Positions 43,646-56,443 are shown, counted from the first letter of the stretch. The stretch: DNA of 64,000 bases from Hordeum vulgare subsp. vulgare (GCF_904849725.1 NC_058523.1:166824689-166888688); one strand, 5' to 3'. A program made the numbers and translations. The notes: a model not told the origin generated them from the sequence alone.

Positions 43646-46600
43646 GTGATACGTAGGGGCTACATTAGAACACCTACACCCCCTGAGAAAATTAGAGTTG
43701 AACCTAGCATTGCTATTATCGAAGATCTCTTGTCCGACAATGTTGATGGGCATGATATTCACTTCTGTGAAGATGCTGCTAGAATTGCTAAATCTCATAC
43801 TAGGGACAAACATAGGCCTATTGTTGGCATGCCCGTTGTTTCTGTTAAGATAGGAGATCATTGTTATCATGGTTTATGTGACATGGGTTCTAGTGTTAGT
43901 GCAATACCTCAACCTTTATATGATGAAATTAAAGACGAGATTGCACCTGTCGAGATGGAACGTATTGATGTTACTATTCAGCTTGCCAATAGAGATACTA
44001 TATGCCCTTTGGGAATTATTAGAGATGTTGAAGTCTTTTGTGCTAAAACTAAGTATCCTGTTGATTTTCTCGTTCTTTCTACCACACAAGATAGCTTCTG
44101 TCCCATCATATTTGGCAGACCTTTCCTCAATACTGTCAATGCTCATATTGACTATGAGAAGCAAACTATCACTGTTGGCTTTGAAGGTGTGTCACATGAA
44201 TTCTATTTCTCCAAGTTTGGTAGACAACCTCATGAAAAAGAATTGTCTAGTAAGGATGAAATTATTGCCCTAGCTTCTATTTTTGTGCCTCCTACTGATC
44301 CTTTAGAGCAATACTTGCTTGAGCATGAAAATCATATGCATATGGATGAAAGGAATGAGATATATAGAGTTATCTTTGAACAGCATCCTATCATTAAGAA
44401 TAATTTGCGTGTTGTACTGCTTGGAGATCACCCCCACCAAAGGGTGATCCTGTGTTCGAGCTTAAACAGTTGCCTGATACTCTTAAGTATGCTTATCTTG
44501 ATGAAAAAGAGATATATCCTGTTATCATTAGTGCTATCCTTTCAAAGCATCAAGAAAAGAAATTATTGAAAACTCTGAGGAAGCACCGTGCTGTTATTGG
44601 ATATACTCTTGATGGTGTTAAGGGCATTAGTCCCACTGTATGCCAGCATAAAATTAAAACCGATCCTGATTCCAAACCAGTTGTTGATCATCAACGGATA
44701 TTAAATCCTAAGAAAAAGAGGTAGTAAGAAAACAAATACTAAAGCTCGTGGAAGCAGGTATTATCTATCATGTTGCTCATAGTGATTGGGTAAGTCTGGT
44801 GCATTGTGTCCCTAAGAAGGGAGGTATTACCGTTGTCCCTAATGACAAAGATGAGTTGATCCCATAGAGGATTATTACTGGCTATAGGATGGTAATTGAT
44901 TTTAGGAAATTGAATAAAGCCACTAGGAAAAATCAATACCCTTTGCCTTTTATTGACCAAATGCTAGAAAGATTTTCTAAACACACACACTTCTGCTTTC
45001 TAGATGGTTATTCTGGTTTCTCCCAAATACCTGTTGCACAATCTGATCAGGAGAATACCACTTTTACCTGCCCTTTCGGTACCTTTGCTTACAAACGTAT
45101 GCCTTTTGGCTTATGTAATGAACCTGCTACCTTCCAAAGATGTATGATGGCTATATTCTCTGACTTTTGTGAAAAGATTGTTGAGGTTTTCATGGATGAC
45201 TTCTCCATTTACGGGTCTTCTTTTGATGATTACCTCAGCAACCTTGATCGAGTTTTGCAGAGATGTAAAGATACCAACCTTGTCTTGAATTGGGAGAAGT
45301 GCCACTTTATGGTTAATGAGGGCATCGTCTTAGGACATCAAATTTCTGCAAGAGGTATTGAAGTTGATAAGGCTAAGGTTGATGCGATCGAGAAAATGCC
45401 ATGCCCTACAAACATTAAAGGTATAAGAAGTTTCCTTGATCATGTTGGTTTCTATAGAAGGTTCATTAAGGACTTCTCTAAGATTTCTAGGCCTCTTACC
45501 AATCTCTTGCAAAATGATATTCCTTTTGTTTTTGACGATGATTGTGAGGAAGCCTTCGAAATACTTAAGAAGGCCTGGATAACTGCACCTATCGTTCAAC
45601 CACCTGCTTGGAACTTACCTTTTGAGATTATGTGCGATGCTAGTGATTATGCTGTTGGTGTTGTTCTAGGAAAAGGAGTTGATAAGAAATTGAATGTTAT
45701 TCATTATGCTAGTAAAACTCTAGACAGTGCCCAAAGAAACTATGCTGCTACTGAAAAGGAATTTTTAGCACTCGTGTTTGCATGTGAAAAGTTCACATCT
45801 TACATTGTTGATTCCAAGGTTACTATTCACATTGATCATGCTAATATTAAGTATCTCATGGAAAAGAAAGATGCTAAACCTACACTTATCAGATGGATTC
45901 TCTTGCTACAAGAATTTGATTTGCATGTTGTTGATAGCAAGGGAGCTGAGAACCCCGTAGCAGATAACTTGTCTAGGTTGGAGAATGTTCTTGATGACCC
46001 ACAACCTATTGATGATAGCTTTCCTGATGAGCAACTGAATGTCATCAATGCTTCACGTAGTACACCGTGGTATGCTGATTATGCAAATTATATCATTGCC
46101 AAATATATACCACCTAGTTTCACATACGAGCAAAAGAAGAAATTCTTCTTTGATTTGAGACATTACTTTTGGGATGATCCTCACCTTTATAAAGAAGGAG
46201 TAGATGGTGTTATTATATGTTGTGTACCTGAGCATGAACAGGGACAGATCCTACAGAAGTGTCACTCCGAGGCTTATGGAGGACACCAAGCGGGAGATAG
46301 AACTGCACACAAGGTATTGCAATCCGGTTTCTATTGGCCTACTCTCTTCAAGGAAACCCATAAGTTTTTCTTGTCTTGGGATGAATGTCAAAGAATAGGT
46401 AATATCAGTAAACGTCACGAAATGCCCATGAATTATTCACTTGTCATTGAACCATTTGATGTTTGGGGTTTTGATTATGTGGGACCTTTTCCAAAGTCCA
46501 ACGGATATACTCATATCCTAGTTGTCGTTGATTACGTTACTAAGTGGGTAGAAGCTATCCCAACTACTAGTGCTGATCACAACACCTCTATTAGGATGCT

Positions 46601-47088
46601 TAAAGAAGTTATTTTCCCTAGATTTGGAGTCCCTAGATATCTAATGACTGATGGTGGTTCACATTTTATTCATGGTGCTTTCCGTAAAACGCTTGCTAAG
46701 TATGATGTCAACCATAGAATTGCATCTCCCTATCATCCTCTATCAAGTGGTCAAGTATAGCTAAGTAATAGAGAGATTAAACTAATTCTCCAAAAGACTG
46801 TTAATATGTCTAGAAAGAATTGGTCTAAGAAGCTTGATGATGCACTGTGGGCTTATAGAACTGCTTATAAGAATCCCATGGGCATGTCTCCGTACAAAAT
46901 GGTTTACGGTAAAGCATGTCATTTACCTCTTGAGATAGAGCATAAGGCTTATTGGGCAATCAAAGAGCTCAACTTTGATTTCAAACTTGCTGGTGAGAAG
47001 AGGTTATTTGACATTAGCGCACTTGATGAATGGAGAACTCAGGCATATGAAAATTCCAAGTTGTTCAAAGAAAAGGTTAAGAGGTGGC
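43646..47088 (+). pseudogene. A1: pol (protease, RT, RNase H, integrase), first part
   Basis: Domains in order: protease with LCDMGSSVSAIPQPLYDE (about 43,877) and FGRPFLNTVNAHIDYE; linker; RT with [27 protein letters not shown] and the catalytic [10 protein letters not shown] (45,186-45,215); RNase H with [24 protein letters not shown] and ADNLSRL; integrase zinc region and core. Breaks: frameshift near 44,430, stops at 44,722-44,724 and 44,865, and TAG at 46,758-46,760 exactly at the third acidic residue of the integrase D,D35E triad (second Asp at 46,650). One zinc-finger Cys is Trp (46,377-46,379). A3 interrupts the frame at 47,088. Confidence 0.9.
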
Positions 47089-48368
47089 TGATGTCTACTA
47101 CGCAACCTTCTCCTTGTAGACGTTGTTGGGCCTCCAAGCGTAGAGGTTTGTAGGACAGTAGCAATTTTCCCTCAAGTGGGTGACCTAAGGTTTATCAATC
47201 CGCGGGAGGTGTAGGATGAAGATGGTCTCTCTCAAGCAACCCTGCAACCAAATAACAAAGAGTCTCTTGTGTCCCCAACACACCTAATACAATGGTAAGT
47301 TGTATAGGTGCACTAGTTCGGCGAAAAGATGGTGATACAAGTCCAATATGGATGGTAGATATAGGTTTTTGTAATCTGAAATTACAAAAACAGCAAGGTA
47401 ACAAATGGTAAAAGTGAGCACAAACGGTACTGCAATGTGTGGAAACAAGGCCTAGGGTTCATACTTTCACTAGTGAAGTTCTCTCAACAATGATAACATA
47501 AATGGATCATATAACTAGCCCTCAACATGCAACAAAGAGTCACTCCAAAGTCACTAATAGCGGGAACAAACGAAGATATTATTGTCGGGTACGAAACCAC
47601 CACAAAGTTATTCTTTCTGATCGATCTATCATAGAGTTCGTACTAGAATAACACCTTAAGATAGATATCAACCAATACCCTAATGTCACCTAGATACTCC
47701 ATTGTCACCTCAAGTATCCGTGGGTATGATTATACGATATGCATCACACAATCTCAGAATCATCTATTCAACCAACACATAGAACTTCAAAGAGTGCCCC
47801 AAAGTTTCTACCAGAAAGTCAAAACGTGTGCCAACTCATGTGCATAGGTTCCCAATGTCACGAACCCACAAGTTGATCACCAAAACACACATAAAGTACT
47901 CACATGAATCCACGTGTGCCAACCCATATGCATAGGTTCCCAATTGTCACAAACCCGCAAGTTGATCACACCAAATAGACACGTGCAAGACATACATCAA
48001 GTGTTCTCAAAGACTTAATCCGATAAGATAACTCCAAAGGGGAAACTAAATTCATTACAAGAAGGAGAGGGGGAAGAACATCATAATATCCAACTATAGT
48101 CGCAAAGCCCATGGTACATCGAGATCAAGACATCTCAAGAACACGAGAGAGAGAGATCAAACACATAGCTACTGGTACATACCCTCAGCCCCGAGGGAGA
48201 ACTACTCCCTCCTCGTCATGGAGATCGTCGGGATGATGAAGATGGCCACCGTAGATGGATTCCTCCTCTCGCATGGTGCTAGAACGGGCTCCGGATTGGT
48301 TTTTGGTGGCTACAGAGGCTTCCAGCGGCGGAACTCCCGATCTAGGTTTCTTTCTGGAGGTTTCTGAA

Positions 48369-48378
48369 TTTATAAGAA
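48369..48378 (-). promoter_or_regulatory. TATA box of the A3 3' LTR
   Basis: TCTTATAAAT on the minus strand, about 30 bases after the hairpin. Same arrangement in the other LTR at 56,071-56,081. Confidence 0.55.
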
Positions 48379-48404
48379 TTTATGGCGATGGAATTACGTC
48401 AGTT

Positions 48405-48466
48405 GGGTCCACGAGGAGGTCACAAGCCTGCTCGCCACCACCGGGCTTGTGACTCCCTCGTGGCCC
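48405..48466 (-). repeat. GC-rich hairpin in the A3 3' LTR
   Basis: Arms of about 24 bases on +: left GGGTCCACGAGGAGGTCACA with AGCC, right GGGCTTGTGACTCCCTCGTG with GCCC; only a few mismatches. The other LTR has the same structure (56,108-56,190), with an expanded G run in the loop. Confidence 0.8.
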
Positions 48467-48719
48467 ATCTGGCCTTCTTCCAAAGCTTCGGGGGTCTCTT
48501 TGGTCCAAAAAAAATCATATTAAAGTTTCATTCCATTTGGACTCCGTCTGAAAATGGGCCAAAAACATGGAAAAAACAGAAACTGACACTTGGCACTGAG
48601 TTAATAGGTTAGTCCCATAAAAGATATAAAATAGCATATTCATGCATATAAAATATCCAAAGTTGACAAGATAATAGCATGGAACCATCAAAAATTGTAG
48701 ATACGTTGGAGACGTATCA

Positions 48720-50907
48720 AGCATCCCCAAGCTTAACTCCTCCTTGTCCTCGAGTAGGGAAGTGATAAAGAATGATTTTTTTATGTTGCATGCTACCTAG
48801 CATAGTTGTCCTTTGTAACTCCTCTTATGTGACATGAATGTTAAGATGCATTATATTCAAAACAATAGTTTGCTATTGACGTGGAAACAATGATAATTCA
48901 AGCAAACTAGCAAGGTAATCATGAACTTTCAAAATAACAAGGCCAAAAGAAAATTATCCCTACAAAAGCATATAGTCTGGCTATGCTCTATCATCATTGC
49001 ACAACGAATTTAAATCATGCACAACCCCGGTATTGGCCAAGTAATTGTTTCACACCTTTAGTTTCTCAATCCTTTTCAACTCTCACGCAATACATGAGCG
49101 TCAGCCATGGTTTTAGCACTATAAGTGGAATGGAGTGTGGTGGAGGTTGCAAGGCAAACAAGGAGAAGATAATCACATTAACTAGGCATATCAATGAGCT
49201 GTGGAGATGCTCATCAATAGATATCAATGTGAATGAGTAGGGATTGCCATACAAATGATGCACTAGAGCTAAGAGAATGTGAAATCTCTTAAAGAAAACT
49301 AGTGGGTGTGCATCCAACTTGCTTGCTCACGAAGACCTAAGGCAATTTTGAGGAAGCCTATCATTGGAATATACAAGCCAAGTTATATAATGAAAATTTC
49401 CCACGAGCTATATGGTGGTGACAAAACGAGAGACTCTCAATCATGAAGATCATGGTGCTTAATATGCACAAGTGTGAAAAAGTGGTAGCATTGTCCCTAC
49501 TCTCTTTTCTCTCATTTTTTATATTTTTTTGGTGGGCTCTTTGGCCTCTTCTTCTTTTTTTTATTTTTTTTGGTGCGCATCCTCTTTTATTTCCTCACAT
49601 GGGACAATAATCCATCAATGATGATCATCACACTTTCAACTCAAAACATAGAGCAATGATGACTCTATCTGAAATGCCTTCGGTAGTGTACCGTGACAAT
49701 GATCTAGCATGGCATAGACATTAATGGAAACATCATGCTAGCTATCTTACTATCATGCAATGGCAATGTAGATGTGGTGGCACATGTCATGGTGGTAGTT
49801 GCATGGCAATATATCTCGGAATGACTTTGAAAAAGCCATAGTAGGTAGGTATGGTGGCTGTTTTGAGGGAGGCTAATGGTGCGTTTTGTGCACCGGCGAA
49901 AGTTGCACGGCACTAAGAAGATAGTGATGGTGGACGGTGAAAGTGCATCTAAACCATGGACTCAACATTAGTCATGAAGAACTCATATACTTGTTGCAAA
50001 AGTTTTATTAGTAATCGAAACAAAGCATTCAACACATACTCCTAGGGGAAGGGTTGGTAGGTATAAACCATCGCGCGATCCCGACCGCCACGCAAAGGAT
50101 GACAATCAAAAGACTAATCATGCTCAGACTTCATCACATAGCAGTTCACCATACGTGCATGCTACGGGAATTACTAACTTAGACACAAGTATTTCTAGAT
50201 CCACAACACCTTACTAGCATGACTTCAATATTACCAAAATCACAACTCAAAACTAATTGAGATGAATCAAAGTTCTCTAACTATTGAATGTACATGAAGG
50301 TGGAAGTTTTCGTATCCCTTTGGATAACTACCCCTTTTGAGACTACTTTCAAAGCATAGATCAACTACCAAGCCACGCACCGATGCGCTCTAAAAGATAT
50401 AAGTGAAGCACATAGAGCAAAAGTATCTAGCTCAAAAAGATATAAGTGAAGCACATGTGAGCTGAATTGTCTATCAAAAGATATAAGTGAAGCTCAATAA
50501 AATCACGGTGAGTGCATGTCTCTCTCTCTAGGTGTGCAGCAAGGATGATTGTGACACAACAAAAATAAAAGACTCCTACGATACAAGACGCTCCAAGCAA
50601 AAACACATAACATGTGGTGAACAAAAATATAGCCCCAAGTAACATTACTGATGGATTGAAGACGAAAGAGGGGATGCCTTCCCGGGGCATCCCCAAGCTT
50701 AGGCTTTTATGGCATCCTTGAATCTCTTGGGGTGCCTTGGGCATCCCCAAGCTTGAACTCTTTCCACTCTTTATCTCTTTGTCCATAAGAACTTCACCCA
50801 AAACTTGAAAACTTCACAACACGAAACTTAAACAGAAACTCGTGATAACATTAGTATGAGAAAGCAAACCACCACTTCCTTAGGTACTGTAGCAAACTTA
50901 AATTATA
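48720..50907 (-). other. A3 internal non-coding region, left of Hel
   Basis: No supported gene in about 2.2 kb. A likely polypurine tract on the minus strand is AAGCTTGGGGATGC next to the LTR. A T-rich low-complexity patch lies at 49,500-49,580. Two copies of a CATCCCCAAGCTT word (about 50,687 and 50,744) resemble the LTR-proximal tract, and the motif AAAAGATATAAGTGAAGC is repeated three times at 50,393-50,495. Confidence 0.6.
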
Positions 50908-53368
50908 CTGGTACAAATGCCCGTGCGATGCAATGGGAGGAAACATGAATGGAGACTGTCGCCTTCAATTTCAACATGACACCCTATTTTGAAAATAATA
51001 ACTGGTTCAAAGTTATTCAATCAAATACTAATGTGTTATTCCTATAGAAAAACAATATCAGTTTCAAGTTATAAATCGCTTTTGTGATGGTTAGATTCAT
51101 GATGAACTTCAAACTCACCCCATCTCTCCTTCGTACGTATAGGTATGTGCTTCACTCGAGAGAAATGGCGAGGAATGACTGTGCGTCGGAAAAAGTGCTA
51201 AATTTTGTCTCTCACGATATGTCTCTAACTCTACCACTACGCGTTTCATCAATCCTTCGGCCTTACAGATAATGCTTAAGTTGTAATTCAAATTGGAAGA
51301 TCAAATGCAAGAACCATAGGAGACAAGCAAATGAGACGACACAAGAGCTAGCTGGCTCCTTTTTTACGGTAAAAACCATTATAAGTCAAATTTCAATAGA
51401 AAGTATGACTACAAAATGCAAATACAATACATAAATTATTGGATTTGCCAGCTAAATAGAAAATTCATGTTAGAATTTTATGTGGACAAAAACACATCCA
51501 TTCCGGTAGAACAAAGAATAGCTAGCAGCAACTGAAAGTCTGAATACTAAAACTATCTAGCCTCTCCACCAGAGCTGGCTCTACCATGTGAACTATTTTC
51601 CATAGAGTTAAGAAATGTCTGAATGACTACCTACACGAACATGAGTTGCATACTTGCATCCTCGTTTGATTTACTCCATGATCCCAATCCAGTTTCTTCA
51701 CTCGATCCCTATAGATAACAAACATATTCTAATGCATATGTTGGGACCTGAGAGCAAAGATCAAAGAACAACTCAAGAAAACAAAACAATTAAGGTGGCA
51801 AAGAGCTGAGGCATGACAACGGAGCAGATACCAAAATCCAAAATGTGAGCAATGACTTCTCCAAGTAAAATAGCACGTGTGGCATGGGAGAGGTGGGTAT
51901 TGGAGGTACCTTGCTGGGTACTATCGAGCCGTAGGGTGCATTGACATGAGTACTTGAGACGGAGATGCTGGTGATGTGGGGCTGAGGCCTGGGGACACAA
52001 TAGATGTTGTCAAGGCAGGAGAGGAAAGAGGAGGAATACCAGGGAGGCGAGGCAGCGACCAGGAGAGTAGCAGTGGCACCGAACCCATTACTACGCAGGT
52101 TGGTGTGTCTATTGGTCGATTCCATTCTTATATTAAACTATGACGAAAGAAGAAAATTGTGTATGTAGAAGCCTAGCAAACAGAGGAGGGGTGGACGGAT
52201 GAACTTGCTAGTTCATAATATACAAGTTCAAAGATGTTGTCGTCTATTCATTTCCTCCTCTTTGATGATGTTCTCCTCCGGGTCATGCCCAGCAGCAGCG
52301 TGAAGATCGGGATCGAGATCTTGGGTGGCTGGATGCTGCAAAGTTATCATATCACTTTCGATCAGTCAGAGCAAGAACCTCAATCAGCGTCAGAAAATAC
52401 GACAGTTTTTTCGCACTCCGTGTACTTACTGTAGTCGTATGGTCTCGACCCGGGTGAGCTCGGCCCCCACCACCTAGTTCCGCGTCATGGCGTGCTGCTG
52501 GATGGAGAGTACCTAGAGGCCTGGAGGTTCCCCACTGCCACTGCCACCATTTTTTCGAGCACTCCTCCTACACCATGAACTCCATCTTTGCCTTCGTGAC
52601 ACTATCGCCGACTTCCCTGAACGTGCCACAGGGAGGACGATGAGGAGGCATCCGGTTCGCGAGGCGTAGGCTAGATCAGAGCACACACCTTGCATAGCAG
52701 CAGTGACGCCATGGCTGGCCACTCGGACAGGCGTCGGCGTACATTGGCAGACAGAGAGGACGAGCGTGAGGGAGTTGTGGGATGAGAACCGGAAAAAATG
52801 GATCGTAATTACGGAGGATGAGGAAGATGTGGAGGAGGGCCAACTGGGTATGCAGAATCATCGGTGACCCCGGCGTGCGAAGAAGGCCGCCTCCCCTTTC
52901 CCTTGTTGCGTCCCTGGCCTCGTCGTGCTCCGGCACGGCCATCCCCGTCGTCGCACCACCCCTGCCCGCTAGACTCCCGCGCCGCCCCCCGGCCATCCCC
53001 ATCCTCGTCACTACATCGGCATGCCCGTCACGCCCGGGCCTCTCCGCATCAGCGCGCCATCGCCACTACGTCTCCGGCCCGTCCCCTCCAAGCGTCGTCG
53101 TCGGGCAGACACCGTCCCATCGCCTCCTCGCCCGTCGCCGGCCTGTCACCGGTGAGACGGCCCCTCCTCGGGACAGCAATGGATAAGCCGGCGAGAGCGC
53201 TCGCATGGATAGGAGACCTTGAATACGGGAGGGGTGCGCGTGGATAAGTGGAACGGTTTTTTCATTAAACAAAGGACCGCGGGTTGATTTCGACAAACTA
53301 CAGGGGCTTTTTTGTAAAAAACCCACGACGTACGGCAGAAGCGCTCCACGCTTTATTATTAGGGAAGA
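50908..53368 (-). mobile_element. Hel: non-autonomous Helitron
   Basis: On the minus strand it starts TCTTCCCTAATAATAAAG (from 53,368), close to the grass Helitron start, and ends GCATTTGTACCAG (50,908), where the canonical CTAG end is CCAG. A GC-rich word related to the usual 3' hairpin (CCCATTGCATCGCACGGG) lies 11-12 bases before the end. The base after the 3' end is T, as expected; the base before the 5' end is G rather than A. There is no TSD, as expected for Helitrons. It has no Rep/helicase gene, so it is non-autonomous. Confidence 0.65.
51590..53250. other. Possible captured host sequence in Hel
   Basis: Composition changes sharply inside Hel: an intermediate block (51,790-52,130) and a strongly GC-rich block (52,440-53,250) with open frames on both strands rich in Pro, Arg, Ser and Ala. 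Helitrons often carry gene fragments, and this is the likely source, but I recognise no protein family and see no exon-intron structure I can defend. Confidence 0.3.
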
Positions 53369-53891
53369 CTTATGCTGATGTTGGGTTACTGTATTTTCAA
53401 TCTTCCATGGCTAATACCCTGCGATACTATCCATAGTTTCATCAAAATAAGCAACCAACTCAACAAAAACAAAATCTGTTAACAGCAGACCAATCTGTAG
53501 CAATCTGTATACTTCGTATACTTCTGTTACTTCAAAAAATCTATACAATTACGAAAGTCTGAAGAAATTTCATAGAAATCAGCAGCAAAAAGAATCAACT
53601 CAAAAGCTCTTACAGAATAAAAATGAAAATTCTTTTCGTGAGCAGAAAGTTTTTGTCTTTTTCCAGCATGATCAAACAATCATCACCAAGACTAATCATA
53701 ACGGTTTTGCTTGGCACAAACACAAAAATAAACACAAAATACACAATCATAACAGAATTATGATGGTCTGGAGAAAACAAAACAGGAAGCAAAAAAGCAA
53801 AGAAAAATTTATTCATTGGGTTAGCTCCCAATAAGCGCTATCGTTTAACGCCCTTAGCTAGGCATTGATTTCAATGATGCTCACATAAAAG
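53369..53891 (-). other. A3 internal region, right of Hel
   Basis: AT-rich, about 500 bases. Nothing coding is seen. Confidence 0.5.
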
Positions 53892-54708
53892 TTAAGGATT
53901 GAAACACAACGAGAGCATCATGGAGCAAATGGCTAGCACATTCAAGTCTAACCCACTTCCTATGCATAGGGATTTGTGATCAAACAATTTATTGGAGCAA
54001 GAATCAACTAGCATAGGAAGGCAAAACAAGCATAGCTTCAAAAATTTCAACATATGGAGAGGAAGCTTGATACTATTGCAATAAGTAGAAGCATATAATC
54101 CTCTCTCATAGTAATTTTTAGTAGCATCATGAATGCATTCAACAATATAACCAGCACCTAAAGCATTCTTTTCATGATCTACAAGCATAGAAATTTTACT
54201 ACTCTCCACATAAGGAAATCTACTCTCAAGAATAGTAGTGGGAGTATCGTAAAAGACTTGAGCACTACAAATTGTGTCCACAATGAAAAAGTAAGGTTTA
54301 GCGAAGGTGTTTTCGAGAGTATGACAAGTTTTATCATCCCTCTTGTTTAAAGCATAAGTATCCTCACAATAATCATCATAGATAGGGGGCATGCTTTCAT
54401 CAAAATATATTTTGATCATTCAAAGTGGAAGAACTAAAAAGACCATCCTCATCAAATATAGCATCCCTAAGCTTGTGGCTTTGCATGTCATTAGCATCGT
54501 GGGTATTCATAGAATTCATGCTAAGAACATTGCAATCATGCTCATCATTCACATATTCTATGCCAAGCATTCTATGTAATTCTTCTTTCAGCACTTGAGC
54601 ACAATTTTCCTTCCCATCATGCTCGCGAAAGACATTGAAAAGATGAAGCATATGAGGCATCCTCAATTCCATTTTTTTTGTAATTTTCAGGGAACGAACA
54701 AGAAACAA
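53892..54708 (-). pseudogene. A3: degenerate ORF of Athila-type element, function unknown
   Basis: Two overlapping minus-strand frames. The first (54,708-54,400) has a basic start, then ENCAQVLKEELHRMLGIEYV and an Asp/Asn/Met-rich part. The second (54,419-53,892) begins after a frameshift with FDESMPPIYDDYCEDTYALN and ends in a Cys/Leu-rich stretch. I do not recognise a domain. The position, just after the PBS, is that of gag, but no gag core is present. The acidic PPIYDDY-type motif suggests the spacer between gag and protease seen in Athila elements; this is a guess. Expression as one protein is unlikely. Confidence 0.5.
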
Positions 54709-54754
54709 AAAGATTCGATTGCAAGATCTAAAGATATACCCTCAAGCGCTAACC

Positions 54755-54772
54755 TTCCCGGCAACGGCGCCA
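54755..54772 (-). promoter_or_regulatory. A3 primer binding site
   Basis: TGGCGCCGTTGCCGGGAA on the minus strand, about 10 bases after the 5' LTR; differs from the A1 site at one position. tRNA-Asp type. Confidence 0.8.
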
Positions 54773-54782
54773 GAAAAGAGCT

Positions 54783-56443
54783 TCATGTCTACTACGCAAC
54801 CTTCTCCTTGTAGACGTTGTTGGGCCTCCAAGCGCAGAGGTTTGTAGGATAGTAGCAATTTTCCCTCAAGTGGGTGACCTAAGGTTTATCAATCCGCGGG
54901 AGGCGTAGGATGAAGATGGTCTCTCTCAAGCAAACCTGTAACCAAAAAACAAAGAGTCTCTTGTGTCCCCAACACACCTAATACAATGGTATGTTGTATA
55001 GGTGCACTAGTTCGGCGAAGAGATGGTGATACAAGTGCAATATGGATGGTAGATATAGGTTTTTGTAATCTGAAATTACAAAAACAGCAAGGTAACAAAT
55101 GGTAAAAAGTGAGCACGAACGGTACTGCAATGCGTGGAAACAAGGTCTAGGGTTCATACTTTCACTACTGAAGTTCTCTCAACAATGATAACATAAATAG
55201 ATCATATAACTAGCCCTCAACATGCAACAAATAGTCACTCCAAAGTCACTAATAGCGGGGAACAAACGAAGAGATTATTGTCGGGTACGAAACCACCACA
55301 AAGTTATTCTTTCTGATCGATCTATCATAGAGTTCGTACTAGAATAACACCTTAAGATACATATCAACCAATACCCTAATGTCACCTATATACTCCATTG
55401 TCACCTCAAGTATCCGTGGGTATGATTATACGATATGCATCACACAATCTCAGAATCATCTATTCAACCAACACATAGAACTTCAAAGAGTGCCCCAAAG
55501 TTTCTACCAGAAAGTCAAAACGTGTGCCAACCCCTGTGCATAGGTTCCCAATGTCACGAACCCGCAAGTTGATCACCAAAACATACATCGAGTACTCACA
55601 TGAATCCACGTGTGCCAACCCATATGCATAGGTTCCCAATTGTCACAAACCCGCAAGTTGATTAGAGCAAATAGACACGTGCAAGACATACATCAAGTGT
55701 TCTCAAAGAATCAATCCGATAAGATAACTCGAAAGGGAAAACTCAATTCATTACAAGAAGGAGAGGGGGAAGAACATCATAAGATCCGACTATAGTACCA
55801 AAGCCCATTGTACATCGAGATCAAGAAATCTCAAGAACATGAGAGAGAGAGAGAGATCAAACACATAGCTACTGGTACATACCCTCAGCCCCGAGGGAGA
55901 ACTACTCCCTCCTCATCATGGAGATCGTCGGGATGATGAAGATGGCTACCGGAGATGGATTCCCCCTCCGATAGCAGGGTGCCAGAATGGGCTCGAGATT
56001 GGTTTTTGGTGGCTACAGAGGCTTGCGGCGGTGGAACTCCCGATCTAGGTTTCTTTCTGGAGGTTTCTGAATTTATAAGAATTTATGGCGGTGGAATTAC
56101 GTCACTTGGGCCCACGAGGAGGTCACAAGCCTGCTCGCCACCACGGGGGGGGGGGTGGCGGCTTGAGGGCTTGTGACTCCCTCGTGACCCATCTAGCCTT
56201 CTTACAAAGCTTCGGGGGTCTCTTTTGGTCCAAAAAAATCATCGTAAAGTTTCATTCCATTTGGACTCCGTCAGAAAATGGGCCAAAAACACGGAAAAAA
56301 CATAAACTGGCACTTGGCACTGAGTTAATAGGTTAGTCCTAAAAAAGATATAAAATAGCATATTCATGCATATAAAACATCCAAAGTTGACAATATAATA
56401 GCATGGAACCATCCAAAATTATAGATACGTTGGAGACGTATCA
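54783..56443 (-). mobile_element. A3 5' LTR
   Basis: Sister of 47,089-48,719. Hairpin at 56,108-56,190 and TATA on the minus strand at 56,071-56,081. The inner end reads TCATGTCTAC where the other LTR has TGATGTCTAC. Confidence 0.88.
56108..56190 (-). repeat. GC-rich hairpin in the A3 5' LTR
   Basis: Arms CCCACGAGGAGGTCACAAGC and GGGCTTGTGACTCCCTCGTG. The loop has an 11-12 base G run not present in the other LTR. Confidence 0.75.

Larger units (their letters stand above)
47089..48719 (-). mobile_element. A3 3' LTR
   Basis: On + from TGATGTCTACTACGCAACC to GGAGACGTATCA. It contains the GC-rich hairpin (48,405-48,466) and a TATA box on the minus strand (48,369-48,378, TCTTATAAAT). Confidence 0.88.
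47089..56443 (-). mobile_element. A3: non-autonomous Athila-type LTR element, carrying Hel
   Basis: Minus-strand element in A1 integrase with a perfect TSD GTGGC (47,084-47,088 and 56,444-56,448). LTRs are 1,631 and 1,661 bases, about 97% identical in the stretch I compared. The internal part without Hel is only about 3.6 kb and has a PBS and one degenerate ORF region but no gag core, protease, RT or integrase. It is a LARD-like derivative that would need proteins from another Athila element. It is the youngest LTR element here by LTR similarity and nesting. Confidence 0.88.

Noticed and set aside
43640..44164. Minus-strand ORFs over the A1 protease
   Set aside because: The sense strand has clear protease motifs; these are shadows.
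52818..53247. Pro/Arg/Ser-rich + strand ORFs in Hel
   Set aside because: Low complexity, two overlapping frames with similar composition and no recognisable domain. Kept only as possible captured sequence.
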